The notes: generated from the letters alone by a model not told the origin. A stretch of 64,000 nucleotides of DNA from Loripinus fragilis (GCA_964019695.1 OZ026530.1:32842690-32906689), one strand, 5' to 3'; shown: positions 45,026 to 54,849, numbered from the stretch's first letter. Numbers and translations are program-made.

Positions 45026-45429
45026 CACAAAGAAAGATCGTTTGCCAGGCCACGGGATATCTTTCCTAAACAATCCTCCCCAAATCCCCCTGAGAAAGTT
45101 TACACCATTTGGAATCAAAACAATAAGAAATAATATCACAAACATGCGGCATGCCGCCTGCACATTGTCCTTTTCTGATGTCAATCTCTGCATATTTTCT
45201 GATATTGCAATGGCAGATATCTTGCTTTGAGTCACAAAAGCTAGTAAAAACGACGCTAACACAAATGTTGATATCCATTTCATTGCAACAACCCTCTGTG
45301 ATGGGGGATGGGGTTGTAAACGTTCGGTTTGCTTATAGGTTTCATCTTCTACAGTTAAGTGTATCGTTTCGTCACTGGTGGATCTGTTGACGCCACTTGG
45401 CTGATGGCTGGAGCCACTCGCGCCATTAC
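45026..45429 (-). CDS. CHS: Chitin synthase exon, N-terminal tail and first two membrane segments
   Basis: This is a 404-nt exon with a TTTCCCTTCAG acceptor and a GTGAGT donor. It starts in phase 1 and ends in phase 0. The reading frame begins NGASGSSHQPSGVNRSTSDE and runs through a Ser/Thr-rich hydrophilic stretch. It then contains two hydrophobic segments, one from WISTFVLASFLLAFV and one from MFVILFLIVLIPNGVNFL. It ends GIWGGLFRKDIPWPGKRSFFV. The pattern of membrane helix, helix, then W-G-x-x-F-R...P-W-P is typical of the N-terminal membrane region of animal chitin synthases. The Met at 45283 (MKWIST) is internal: the frame is open back to the splice acceptor, so it is not the gene start. 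The next exon in the model is 34493-33525, about 10.5 kb away. Confidence 0.85.
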
Positions 45430-46290
45430 CTGAAGGGAAACAGATATAGAATATATATCTCCGTTTTTGGGCTGCTATCGCCCATCATTGAAACGCCATT
45501 TGCATGAGGTTCATTTGTGAGCCTATAGCGGCCTTCTTATTTATGCTTACTACTGTGCTCCCAGGCTTAATGTGACCCCCCCGTTTTTTGCCGTTTATTC
45601 CTAAATGGTTCTTTAAATTGAAAAATAAACTAAAGAAATGAATTTAGATATAGATCGCGTAATTAGAATATTTTTTCTCACTTAAGTATGAGCTTTTATA
45701 TAGGCTGGGATTAGATGGAATTTCTACATGTTTTCGTTCCTACACTTTGAGTCAGTCCCTAAGTGTACCTTATCGATATATAATTAAACTACCGCTAAGT
45801 AGTTTAAAATTCGTGCAGTATGCTTATGATAACTAATATACAGGCGCAAATGGGTATATATCTCAAGGAAAACATAAAGTTGTTCTGAATTACAAAGCAT
45901 TTGAATAAGGGATGCTCACAAAAATTAGTTTAAGTTACGTGGTATACATTTACATCCACATGCTAAACGTCGATCGTATTAATAAGGGTTAAAGTTGTTA
46001 AATAAAAAGAAAAACGAGGACCACTTCAAACCTGGAAACACAGTAGGATACTTCCTTTAGGTGAATAACAAAATCAATCAGGAATGTCCGACATAATTCG
46101 AGAATCTAATGAAAGTAAGAAAATGGCAAAGATCAGGAATCGATACAATCAAGCACCACACCTGACCGATGATACAAACGAGAAAGTAAGAAACCAGAAT
46201 TTCCACATTTTGTTATCAGCGTTTCTAATCTGTAAAGTAAACACTGGCCTTACTGTTTGCAGTTTTATTACCATTCTCCCAATGTTATAC
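45430..46290. other. Intron upstream of exon 45026-45429
   Basis: Contains a family A end fragment at 46122-46188 (GGCAAAGATCAGGAATCGAT). Otherwise it is unique AT-rich sequence. Confidence 0.45.
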
Positions 46291-47142
46291 ATAGAGGATC
46301 TTACATGAGTGCTCATGTTTTATTGAATTTATTAAACGAGTTGGGGAAAAGTGATAAAATGCGAGGCTTGCCGAGCATTTTATTACTTTTTCGCAACGAG
46401 TTTAATAAATTCAATAATACAAGAGCACGAATGTTAGATTCTATTTATCATATGATAAAATCTCATTTCTATCGTTAAAACGTTATAATTTTGTCATTTT
46501 GTGCGCAACGTTGTTATGGACGTCATAACGTTTCCCGAAAATCGATAAACCACTAGTGGTTTACAGATTTTATTGCATGGCGTTATTTCACTCCCAGACG
46601 CGACGTCATATGATAAATGTATTCTCCCAATGCTAAATGGGTGTTTAGACAGCATGATTTTGTCAAGCATGATTTTTCTGTTCACATCGCATTACATTGT
46701 GTTGTTTGATTTTTTCCAGCATTAATTATCAACAGTGAAATGGCTCATCATCATGAGCTGTCAGCTGAGCGGTGGCTCCAAGTTCTGCATGTTTCTTTAT
46801 CTAGATAAGAAAATATTTTAAAATATGACGTCGCGTCTGGGAGTGAAATAACGCCATGCGATAAAATCTGTAAACCACTAGTGGTTTATCGATTTTCGGG
46901 AAACGTTATGACGTCCATAACAACGTTGCGTACATAATGTCAAAATTATAACTTTTTTAAGTCAAAGTAATCTTAATGTCATATGATAAATAGAATCTAA
47001 CATTCGTGCTCTTGTATTATTGAATTTATTAAACTCGTTGCGAAAAAGAGATAAAATGCTCGGCAAGCCTCGCATTTATCTCTTTTTCCCAACTCGTATA
47101 ATAAATTCAATAAAACATGAGCACTCATGTAAGATCCTCTAT
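46291..47142. mobile_element. Foldback element with ~320-bp terminal inverted repeats
   Basis: The left arm 46291-46610 starts ATAGAGGATCTTACATGAGT. The right arm 46824-47142 is its inverse, ending ACTCATGTAAGATCCTCTAT. The arms agree along nearly their whole length. Differences include a GTGATAAAATGCGAG/GAGATAAAATGCTCG rearrangement and small indels. The central 213 bases are unique. Each arm contains a smaller palindrome, AAACCACTAGTGGTTT. No coding sequence is present, and the element could form a very stable hairpin. Confidence 0.93.
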
Positions 47143-47622
47143 TTAAAATTCAACCCCGCCAGTCACGACATTAGTTATCTGCTCTCTCATCTGCTTATGT
47201 TCTTAGACAGTCTGTTTGGTTACTGTATATCATGGATCCAGATCAGACAGCTCCTAGTGAGAAGTCTGTTCAGGCTTCAAATTGTTCACTACTGTAAGCT
47301 CTAGTCTAAAGTGCACTTAAATATATGCAGCAGTGATAAGCAGACAACATTTTCAGAACAAAATATTTGCATATTTCGGGTTAAATCTATCTATATTAAC
47401 TCTTGACCTGTCAGCAGTGGATTTTGTTGTCTGCTGCTTACCTTTTCAAACAGTGCAGACCCAGATCAGGCCTGTCAGAACATTAGGCCTGATTGTGAAA
47501 CAAAATGTTTGCCATTCTGATACAGCATTCCCAAATGATTTTCTCTAAAAAAATAATTTTGAAAATAAAAGCCAGCAGTAGACAAAGAAAATTCATGAAA
47601 AGCCATCATTTACCTCAGTTAC
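47143..47622. other. Intronic sequence with scattered hairpin-motif fragments
   Basis: GGATCCAGATCAGACAGCTC at 47234 and GCAGACCCAGATCAGGCCTG at 47455 resemble the hairpin arm of MITE family C but lie outside any complete copy. Confidence 0.5.
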
Positions 47623-47816
47623 CTACAAGATGATTAGCAAAGTCGTCATGACTATGTAATGGCGAATAGAAGATGCTCGTTCCCCATGACTGGTCAGGCT
47701 GGCTTTTAAAATCATACACGACACTGTAATAGCGGTGTTTACGCGATATGATTTGTAATTCTGGCAAAGTCAGGCTGTCAAAAGCATACTGTCTTAACAC
47801 TCCTTTATGAAAACAG
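47623..47816 (-). CDS. Exon-like segment of unknown gene
   Basis: Flanked by an ATTTCTAG acceptor and a GTAACT donor on the minus strand, it has 64 codons: CFHKGVLRQYAFDSLTLPEL, then QIISRKHRYYSVVYDFKSQP, DQSWGTSIFYSPLHSHDDFA and NHLV. The composition looks like real protein. It cannot be inserted between the chitin synthase exons on either side: it starts in phase 2 while the upstream exon ends in phase 1, and the shifted frame meets a stop within a few codons. I do not recognise the domain. It could be a remnant of another gene or a transposon piece. Confidence 0.3.
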
Positions 47817-47981
47817 CTAGAAATACTTTGACAAACATAGATTTTTATATCTTTTCCAGCTTTTTTGGATAATGTGATCAGATATTTGAGACATATATTT
47901 GAGGTATACTAGTTATTTAATCATACAATGTATCCGCTCATACATTTTCGTCATAAAAGGATCCTCTTTTAAGCTTCTATT

Positions 47982-48161
47982 GTCAGGGCCGTAGGAATAG
48001 GGGGGCACGGGGGGGGGGGGGGGGGGGCGTGCCCCCCCCCAATAATTTGCACAAATATGCCCCCCCCCAAAAAAAAAAAAATAAAAAAAAAATATGTGTG
48101 CCCCCCCCCCCCAATCTGAAATGTGTGCCCCCCAATCTGTAATTGCTTCCTACGGGCCTGA
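47982..48161. mobile_element. Small G/C-run element with inverted ends
   Basis: It starts CAGGGCCGTAGGAAT and ends GCTTCCTACGGGCCTG, which are inverse. Inside are runs of 10-20 G followed by several C runs and CAATCTG/CAATAATTTG spacers. Single-nucleotide runs make base counts here unreliable in any assembly. Confidence 0.7.
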
Positions 48162-48514
48162 TTGTTTAACCATTTGAACGCCAGGTGGATTCTTTACGCT
48201 CTTTAAAATGCATGTAGTCCATTTGTCAGTTAAGTGTTTTCTTTTTTTGCATTTTCATCATTGTTTTATTTTATTAAGATAAATCCTTGAATTTCCTAAA
48301 CCAACAGTGTAATCCCTGATCGAACACCATGTTTTATTGGGTCTGATCTTGATGTGCACTGTTTGTCAGTGTTCCTTTTGGGGAGGCTATGCACAGATTT
48401 GTTAAGATCTAAGGTATCTGTGCTTATATTAAATAACACACTTACATAAATGACTACTAATTTATACAAAACGGATTCGGAATATTTTCTATAGACTTTT
48501 AGGTTATCTATTTG

Positions 48515-48670
48515 ACCTGGCCTCGAGGTTATAAAACTTGAGTTCATTCTCAGACTCAAAATAAAGCTCAATGATTGGCTGCTTGTTGACACGTGTCCGC
48601 AAGCAGCCAATCATTGCGCTTTATTTTGAGTCTGAGAATGTACTCAAGCTTTATAACCTCGAGGCCTGGT
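48515..48670. mobile_element. Hairpin element, ~70-bp arms
   Basis: The left arm starts CCTGGCCTCGAGGTTATAAA and ends GATTGGCTGCTTG. The right arm is its inverse with about four mismatches. The loop is TTGACACGTGTCCG. No coding sequence. It looks like a small foldback MITE. Confidence 0.9.
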
Positions 48671-48982
48671 GAAGCGACAGACTGGAACCATTTGAACAAT
48701 TATTGAATATGCAAGTTTATAAACAGCTTTTCTGCCAAGTATGACATCCAACCAGCCAGTACCTTAGGAGGAGGTGTCCTTTGAAGCAAATTTTGGCGAC
48801 GGACGACTACAACAGCTCAAATTGAGCCAATGGCTCACGTGAGCTGAAACCCTTTACAATGAACCATTTTCAGCAAAAATAACGAAATGGCCGTGGTCAT
48901 TGTATGAAGCTTAATACAGGTGTGGCTGGACAATGTTTCACTGAGCTAGACCAAGGGAAAAATTAACTGAAGAATGTCAAGA

Positions 48983-49534
48983 TATTCTTTCACTTTTCGC
49001 TTACTGTAAAGGCGGCGCCTCATGAATGCGTAATTAGGACTGGTCAATCTTAGACATAGGTAAAAGCTGAAAATGAGGCGTGGTTTTAATCAAAAGTAAC
49101 TGTATCATCTTGCGCCATTACCTTAATCATTATTTAGTCCTTTAAACGCCAGCAAAATAATTGCATCTGAAAATGTCTATTTAGCATAAGCATATAGGCA
49201 AAGATTGTGGATCCAGATCAGACTGCTCCTATAGGAGCAGTCTGATCTGGGTCCACACTGTTTGTCTATGAGGCTTCAAATATTTTAGTGGACGACAAAA
49301 ACAAATTTTGTGATTATGCGCTTTAAGGGTTCATAAAGTGAGTTCACTGTGTATACGGTTAGGATTTTTATGAAATGCACGCACGTTTGCGCGGCCCAAA
49401 AAAGCTTATTAACTCTTAACCAAATTATAAATAAAACCTGATTTCCCTTACTTAGCAGATGAAATAGCCGAATCACGCCCAGATATGAATATTAATGTTG
49501 CCGCCTTAACAGTAAGCGAAAAGTCAATTAATAC
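48983..49534. mobile_element. MITE family C, copy 3
   Basis: Ends CACTTTTCGCTTACTGTAAA and TTAACAGTAAGCGAAAAGTC, with the central hairpin at 49209-49254. Orientation as copies 1 and 2. Only 266 bp separate it from copy 4, which is inverted. Confidence 0.9.
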
Positions 49535-49800
49535 TCGTGTGTATGCATCAGTTGAGTTCGTTTGTCAGGAATAACAGTTTTTCGGGAATACTCGTATGGT
49601 ATACGGTTTCGTATAATTGTAGTGTGGGGTTATATTTATTTCACCCTTATTAGTAGGTAATGCTTCTGTGTTCCGTTATAATGCCTTCAATGTTTACTGT
49701 CGTGAGTTGGCTCCCGGTACCGTTAGTTTAACAGGTGACAGGGCCCAGGGCGACGACAGTAAACATTGAGCTTAGTATAACCAGCTACTGGCTAATACTG

Positions 49801-50312
49801 TATTACTTGACTTTTCGCCTACTGTAAAGGCGGCAACTTTGATATTCATATCTGGGTGTGGTTCGGCTATTTCATCTGCTAAGGAAGGGAAATCAGGTTT
49901 TATTTATAATTTAAGCTTTTTTAGCCGCGCAAACGTGCGTGCATTTCATGAAACTCCTAACCATATACACACTGAACTCACATTTATTAACCCTTTAAGA
50001 GTATAATCACAAAATGTATGTTTTTGTCGTCCACTAAACTATTTGAAGCCTCAGAGATAAACAGGGTGGACCCAGATCAGACTGCTCCTGTAGGAGCAGT
50101 CTGATCTGGGTCCCCTGCTTATATTAGATGCAGTTATTTAGCTGGCGTTTTAAGGACTAAATAATGACTGAGGTCGTGGCACAAGATAATACAGTTACTT
50201 TTGAATTAAACCACGCCACCTTTTCAGCTCTGACCTATCTCTAAGGTTGACTAGTCCTAATTACGCATTTATGAGGCGCCGCCTTAACAGTAAGCGAAAA
50301 GTCAAGTAATAC
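49801..50312. mobile_element. MITE family C, copy 4, inverted
   Basis: Ends TTGACTTTTCGCCTACTGTA and AACAGTAAGCGAAAAGTCAA. The outermost GTATTAC/GTAATAC bases are also inverse, giving the longest terminal repeat of the four. The hairpin at 50068-50113 is essentially perfect. Interior order is reversed relative to copies 1-3. Confidence 0.9.
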
Positions 50313-50470
50313 CAAACAAGCGGAGTCATACACCGATTCTGAATCAAACAGTACACTGTTAGAAATATGTGCAAGTTTACAATAACATCGGTGACAGCTG
50401 AGCAGGGCTTCCGCCCCCTTATGGTGTCATCTTACACTTACAAGAAACTTTTTTTGTCTTTTGGACGTTT

Positions 50471-50562
50471 TGTTACACTAAATGTCCTGTAGTTCTTCCT
50501 TTGTTACACTAAATGTCCTGTAGTTCTTCCTTTGTTACACCAAATTTCCTGTAGTTCTTCCT
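50471..50562 (+). repeat. 31-bp tandem repeat, three units
   Basis: TGTTACACTAAATGTCCTGT then AGTTCTTCCTT starts at 50471, 50502 and 50533. The first two units are identical; the third differs at two bases. Confidence 0.95.
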
Positions 50563-51060
50563 CACTGTGCCGTGGTTGGTCTGCAGTTTGCGATTCTGGT
50601 ATTTTCTGACCATACTCATTTACTTTTTGAGGTCAACATTTTTTTCAGTGACACAGGTTATCCATGTCTACCTGTTACTCGTGTAGTTTATCATTGGATC
50701 AATACAATTAAACAGAACTAAGCTTTTAATACAGGCTAGACAAAAATCAGTGGCAGTAACATGTAAGCAGCCATCAAATTAAGTGTAAAGTTACGCTTAT
50801 TTTTACAGTTATGCAATTTCGACGAACATGGACCATTCAGCATTAAGAACGGTATTTTGCCGATTGCACCCCTACCCACTTCATTGTGTGTATCAGGAAA
50901 CCTGATTTTTTACCCTTTTAAGAACACATTTGAATTCGTTACAGCTGGTGACTGGGACTATGCGGCGGCAGTAGAACGTCTCCCTGTCCTTCACTATAGT
51001 GTAGATTTTTTCTTGTCCTTTGGAATCATGGGTTTCATTGTGACTTTTGAAACTATTTGA
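50563..51060 (+). other. Sequence 5' of the hammerhead, possible retroelement remnant
   Basis: The frame 50857-51060 (ending VDFFLSFGIMGFIVTFETI) runs straight up to the ribozyme. I cannot match it to a reverse transcriptase or GIY-YIG nuclease. It may be the 3' part of a Penelope-like element or the body of a retrozyme, but this is only an inference from the ribozyme. Confidence 0.3.
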
Positions 51061-51107
51061 GGGTCACTGATGAGGCCTAAATGGCCGAAACTAGCTTAGT
51101 CTGGCCC
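51061..51107 (+). ncRNA. Hammerhead ribozyme, type I
   Basis: All parts of a hammerhead can be read in order. Stem I is GGGTCA (51061-51066) pairing with TGGCCC (51102-51107), six pairs with one G-U. The core is CTGATGA (51067-51073). Stem II is GGCC-TAAAT-GGCC (51074-51086). GAAA follows (51087-51090). A short stem III CTA-GCT-TAG extends the A-U pair at the core (51090-51100). The cleavage site is GTC (51099-51101), with predicted cleavage after C51101. Short stem III and open stem I are features of the type I hammerheads known from Penelope-like retroelements and animal retrozymes. Whether this copy is in a living element is not shown; I see only one copy here. It is antisense to the chitin synthase transcript. 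Confidence 0.88.
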
Positions 51108-51220
51108 AGAAATATGCACACACTAGTTTCAGTCCTTTGGTGCATACTTTGCTTCCAACTGATAACCTTTTAGGAACATATTTATTCAACTCATACATGT
51201 ATTTATAAAATATTCTTTAC

Positions 51221-51308
51221 CTATTGTGCCACCGGAATTAGATTCGGAGCTTCTGGTCCATGATTGAATTTGGATTGCGTCATCATCCATGCTACCATAA
51301 GGTTGCTT
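51221..51308 (-). CDS. CHS: Chitin synthase exon, N-terminal acidic/serine-rich segment
   Basis: The minus-strand reading is KKQPYGSMDDDAIQIQSW followed by TRSSESNSGGTI. It ends with one extra G before a GTAAAG donor. That phase-1 end joins exactly to the phase-1 start of exon 45429-45026 and creates a Gly codon. The segment is acidic and Ser-rich, as expected for the cytosolic N-terminus of a chitin synthase. The 5' boundary is uncertain. I placed it at an AG in TTTAAG, but the frame stays open further upstream and an ATG (MIIIIFKK...) lies just before it. The exon could therefore be the first coding exon, or it could begin at the internal Met of MDDD. The hammerhead ribozyme at 51061-51107 sits 114 bases into the intron after this exon. 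Confidence 0.6.
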
Positions 51309-51334
51309 CTTAAATATAATAATGATCATTTTAA

Positions 51335-51890
51335 GAAATGAATTCGATTTTTGGAAGGTTCATGGAATAATAAATACTTCGGGTCTATTGCAAAGTATTG
51401 AAGCCCGAAGGGCCTTACGTTAACTTTGCAAGAGACCCCATGGCCCAAAGTATTCATGATTCTATGAACCTTCCAAAAATTGAATTTATTGCTTATATTT
51501 ACATTTTATCATAAATAATTAATTTATAGAAATATTTATAATTTAGGAGATAAAACAATTTTGTATTTAATATTTCATCGTATTAACGTTTTTGTTGGAG
51601 TGTAAAACGAAAAAGCGGAACAGCCTGTGTGAACACGGACAGCCATTGGAGCAAACAGAAAAATTTGTTTTGTACGTGCAACTCAGGTGTGGCTCGCCGT
51701 CAATCACGACACCAGTGTCACATCTGTGGAATGAATTCGATGTTTGGAGCGAATGGTACGGGCAAGTGAGCTTGGCAGCTGTCAGTCAAATTTTGTGTCG
51801 TTCATGAGGCTATGAACGGTTGCAAAAATCTAAAGATTCATTAAAGGCTTGCTTTGGAAAATTATGTAAATATGTGATAATAATATTTTG
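51335..51890 (+). repeat. Dispersed block D, copy 2
   Basis: Same ordered phrases as 41084-41840, including GTTAACTTTGCAAGAGACCC, ATTGCTTATATTTACATTTT, GGACAGCCATTGGAGCAAAC, CAATCACGACACCAGTGTCA and TATGAACGGTTGCAAAAATC. Within the copy, TTCGATTTTTGGAAGGTTCA and TGAACCTTCCAAAAATTGAA form an inverted pair 125 bp apart. Confidence 0.8.
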
Positions 51891-53038
51891 GGGCGAGTTC
51901 ATGAGATTTCGGTACTTTAGTCGTTATGCACAAAATTAATGGCTCTTATAACACAGCAAAAATGGACACCTTTAACTCAAACAAGTTTTAGCTTAAAACT
52001 ACTTTATGTAATCCGTTTTTATTTCATTTACGTATAAACTTAATGTGCGTTGATTTTAAGCACCTATAAGCCATTGCTTAAAGCACTATAAAAAGATGCC
52101 ATAAAGTTTTTACACGTATACGTAAAGGTGCCTTATCATGCTTTTATGCTCTGTTCAGCAATAGTTTAAAGCTATAACATTAAGCATTTACGAGCGACTT
52201 AAAAGTGCTTAAATGGATATTGGTTTTCCTTTTTACGCAGACTTTAAGGTGGTAAAATGTATGTTTTCTGGCAGGAAAATTAAAAGTGCTTTGAACTTAT
52301 GAAGGCGCAAGCATCGTCGATAATAAGTTAATGTCTCACATGTATCTAATATTTCTCGCTTATGTAGTTGTGCTAAAACTACAAATATTTGTAGATTTTG
52401 GCGCAGAAACAGCACGCGTAATGGAATAACTTGTCAAATCAACTTTTGACATACATCGAAGCAGTCTCGCATAATACTAATTACCAAAGCCATGTCCAGT
52501 GAACTTCCTTTTGTGTACGATAAATGCGCCTTCATATTATTACTTAAGCAAAGATTTATTTGAATTTCAATTTTTAACATTTTTCATCTATTTCAATACT
52601 TGTAGAATTGCTTGAATAAGACTTGCATCCACCAGTGACCAATATAAAAATTAATGTAATTTCGGTCCCATTTAGCATGTTTAGTCTAATGTCGATGTTG
52701 CAAAAATAAATATACGAAATTTAACATAGAACCAGTTGATTAATATTCATTAAACATTAATAATTTAAAAAAATTGGCAGGGTGCATTTTTCACCCAAAG
52801 AGTATTTTCAGACCCGAAGAAGTCGCGTTCGTTGTCGTTTTAATAGGTGATCGGGGTGAACTTACATGTATAGTCTGCCAAGATTGACCTTAGACTGATT
52901 ATTTTTTCGCCAAAAATTTCGTGATATTCGTGCGTTTTTGTGGAGTACTCCGACCATGGCCACGCTTTTACAGGGAATATGAAGATAATATCGATTCTTT
53001 AAAGCAAATGGTCTGATAGCCTAGTAGTTAGTTGACAA
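51891..53038. other. AT-rich sequence without recognisable feature
   Basis: If the gene begins at 51308 this would be upstream sequence, but I cannot identify a promoter. Confidence 0.4.
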
Positions 53039-53780
53039 GTAATGTAGTATTGCACCTTGAATGGAACACAGTTTTTCTTTTTTTAAAATATCAAATGAAG
53101 GTTTCTTCACCCTGAAAACTCGCATGTGCATAGATATAGCAAAACCCTAAGTAGGTTTAAATTTTGGCGGAGAACCTACCAAGTACCACTATTTTGCCAG
53201 CTTGCGTCTGTCTACCTATATGTATGTATTGTTCAGGTGTCTGTATGTGCAAGCGTACAACTAGAAATACACATTCCTGAAAATACAAATATGATCACAG
53301 ATGTACGGGCACTTTTCATATATTTCATTTCATTTTATATTCGACTTTTACTTCTTCTATATATGATGGAAAATATGCCTTTTTTTACATGGGAGTGGTG
53401 AGATAATAAGCAGACCCATTCATGGAATAGCTTGGCAAATGAGCGCTTCCAGCTAAGAAGGCATTTTGGGCAGTAGACATCTATAGATGTAGTCTTTCGT
53501 TTGTGTCACCGTCTTTGTGACATGGTTCGATAACTGAAATATTGTTGACTATGCTGATAAACAGCAACGCAAGCCAATATGCAGCTACATTTAGAACCCA
53601 CTGATGCATTGTTGCAAATTGTCTCATATTAGTGTTTACATCGCTTAATGTTCAACTGATAATCATTGATCCATATCGCTCAAGGTACAAGAAGGGAATG
53701 TTATTTGGCATAATACATTACGAATGATAAAATTCCATCCTATCACAGCATTTATGAAAACGTATACAAACTTCAAAAAT
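53039..53780 (+). repeat. Direct duplication, unit 1
   Basis: It shares TGTAGTATTGCACCT, GGAACACAGTTTTTC, ATAGCAAAACCCTAA, AAATTTTGGCGGAGAA at its start, and CTGAAAT/CATTATTG or TTGTTGACTA, GTTCAACTGATA, CATCCTATCACAGCATTTAT at its end, with 54850-55490 in the same orientation. Confidence 0.8.
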
Positions 53781-54059
53781 ATTTTTGGAAAGGGTTTTTT
53801 GGTTTAAATATATTTTTCGAATTTAATTTAAAATTCCCATTTTAGATTTAATGTTATTGCCAAAAAACAGTGTTCCATCTGAAGGGCTATACTACAGTAA
53901 CAAATCAAGCATACCTGAATCGATTTGGAAGGAACCTTTTCTATATAATTGTCAAATGGCATTTTTAAAGTAAATACTGTTCTTATATTCTCATCTCAAG
54001 AATAAAGACGAACAAACTACCAAATTGAAAAAAAAAACTAAGAAAAAAAACCTTAAATG

Positions 54060-54140
54060 AAACTGGACTCGAACCCACATCTTGTGAATGCATTCTGGAA
54101 AGTCCACCTCAATTCGAGAATCGAATCATGGCTCGGGTGT
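54060..54140 (-). repeat. tRNA-like fragment
   Basis: CAAGATGTGGGTTCGAGTCC on the minus strand is a good B-box. No matching A-box was found. Confidence 0.3.
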
Positions 54141-54849
54141 ATGTAAGGAGCATTCTCAGTAGTACTATTTACCAAAAAGCTCCATTTTGTTAGCCAGAAC
54201 TGGCGTAAGGAAAGTTAGTTATGTAGCATGTGGGTTCAGCTCTATCAAAACCAATTATTCTCATTACCCGAAAAGTTAAATCAGCAGAATAAACGAAGTT
54301 AATGTTTTTTCGATATTTATCACCTTAAATTAGCGATATTTTATTGAAAGCACATAACTTCATTTAAGCCGTTTCTTTTGCTGCTATCACACTTGTTATT
54401 GTGTTAATATAATTCTGTGACGTCAGCGTCACGTTATATAAAGTCAGCGTTACGTTAGCAACCGCGTTATCAAAGAAGATAGCGGTCTGATTCTACGGCA
54501 CTTCGCCGAATTGGCAGAGGCAGTTCCTATTGCTTGTGAATGCTGAGGACACCTGACTATCCACTAGGCTATCGTGGAATTGTGATTTTCTTTCATTCAG
54601 ATTAGTACATGTACAATATTCTAAATCCCACTTTTTCCAAAGATTCCCGAAGGCTGAGTGAAAGGTTAATGAATATTCATACATCTCACGTTTTTCCCGG
54701 ATGTGTACACGTCTTGGAACACGTTCCTCTTATTGGCAATAATTGCCATTATTACGCACATCTGAGGCTGTATAATTCACTGCTGCAGCGTTTGCATTTA
54801 GTTTATAATAGGTGGACAAGTTTTAATTTCACATAGGCCATTATATCTA

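Larger units (their letters stand above)
4395..51308 (-). other. CHS: Chitin synthase gene, seven exons recognised, 3' part outside window
   Basis: This is a gene model built by eye from splice signals and protein similarity. The exons on the minus strand are 51308-51221, 45429-45026, 34493-33525, 19105-18965, 6832-6670, 5624-5509 and 4470-4395. Every junction keeps phase (1, 0, 0, 0, 1, 0, and an open phase-1 end), and every intron has GT at its donor and AG at its acceptor. The encoded order is an acidic/Ser-rich N-terminus, about ten membrane segments, the start of the GT2 domain (CTTMYRE), the HIFFD region and the KKRWSQIMYM region. This is the order of animal type-2 chitin synthases, which make chitin from UDP-GlcNAc at the membrane. 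Introns are about 5.8, 10.5, 14.4, 12.1, 1.0 and 1.0 kb and full of mobile elements. Molluscan chitin synthases can carry an N-terminal myosin head; I see none here, but upstream exons could be outside my recognition or the window. A small extra exon between 45026 and 34493, or between 33525 and 19105, cannot be excluded. Confidence 0.88.
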
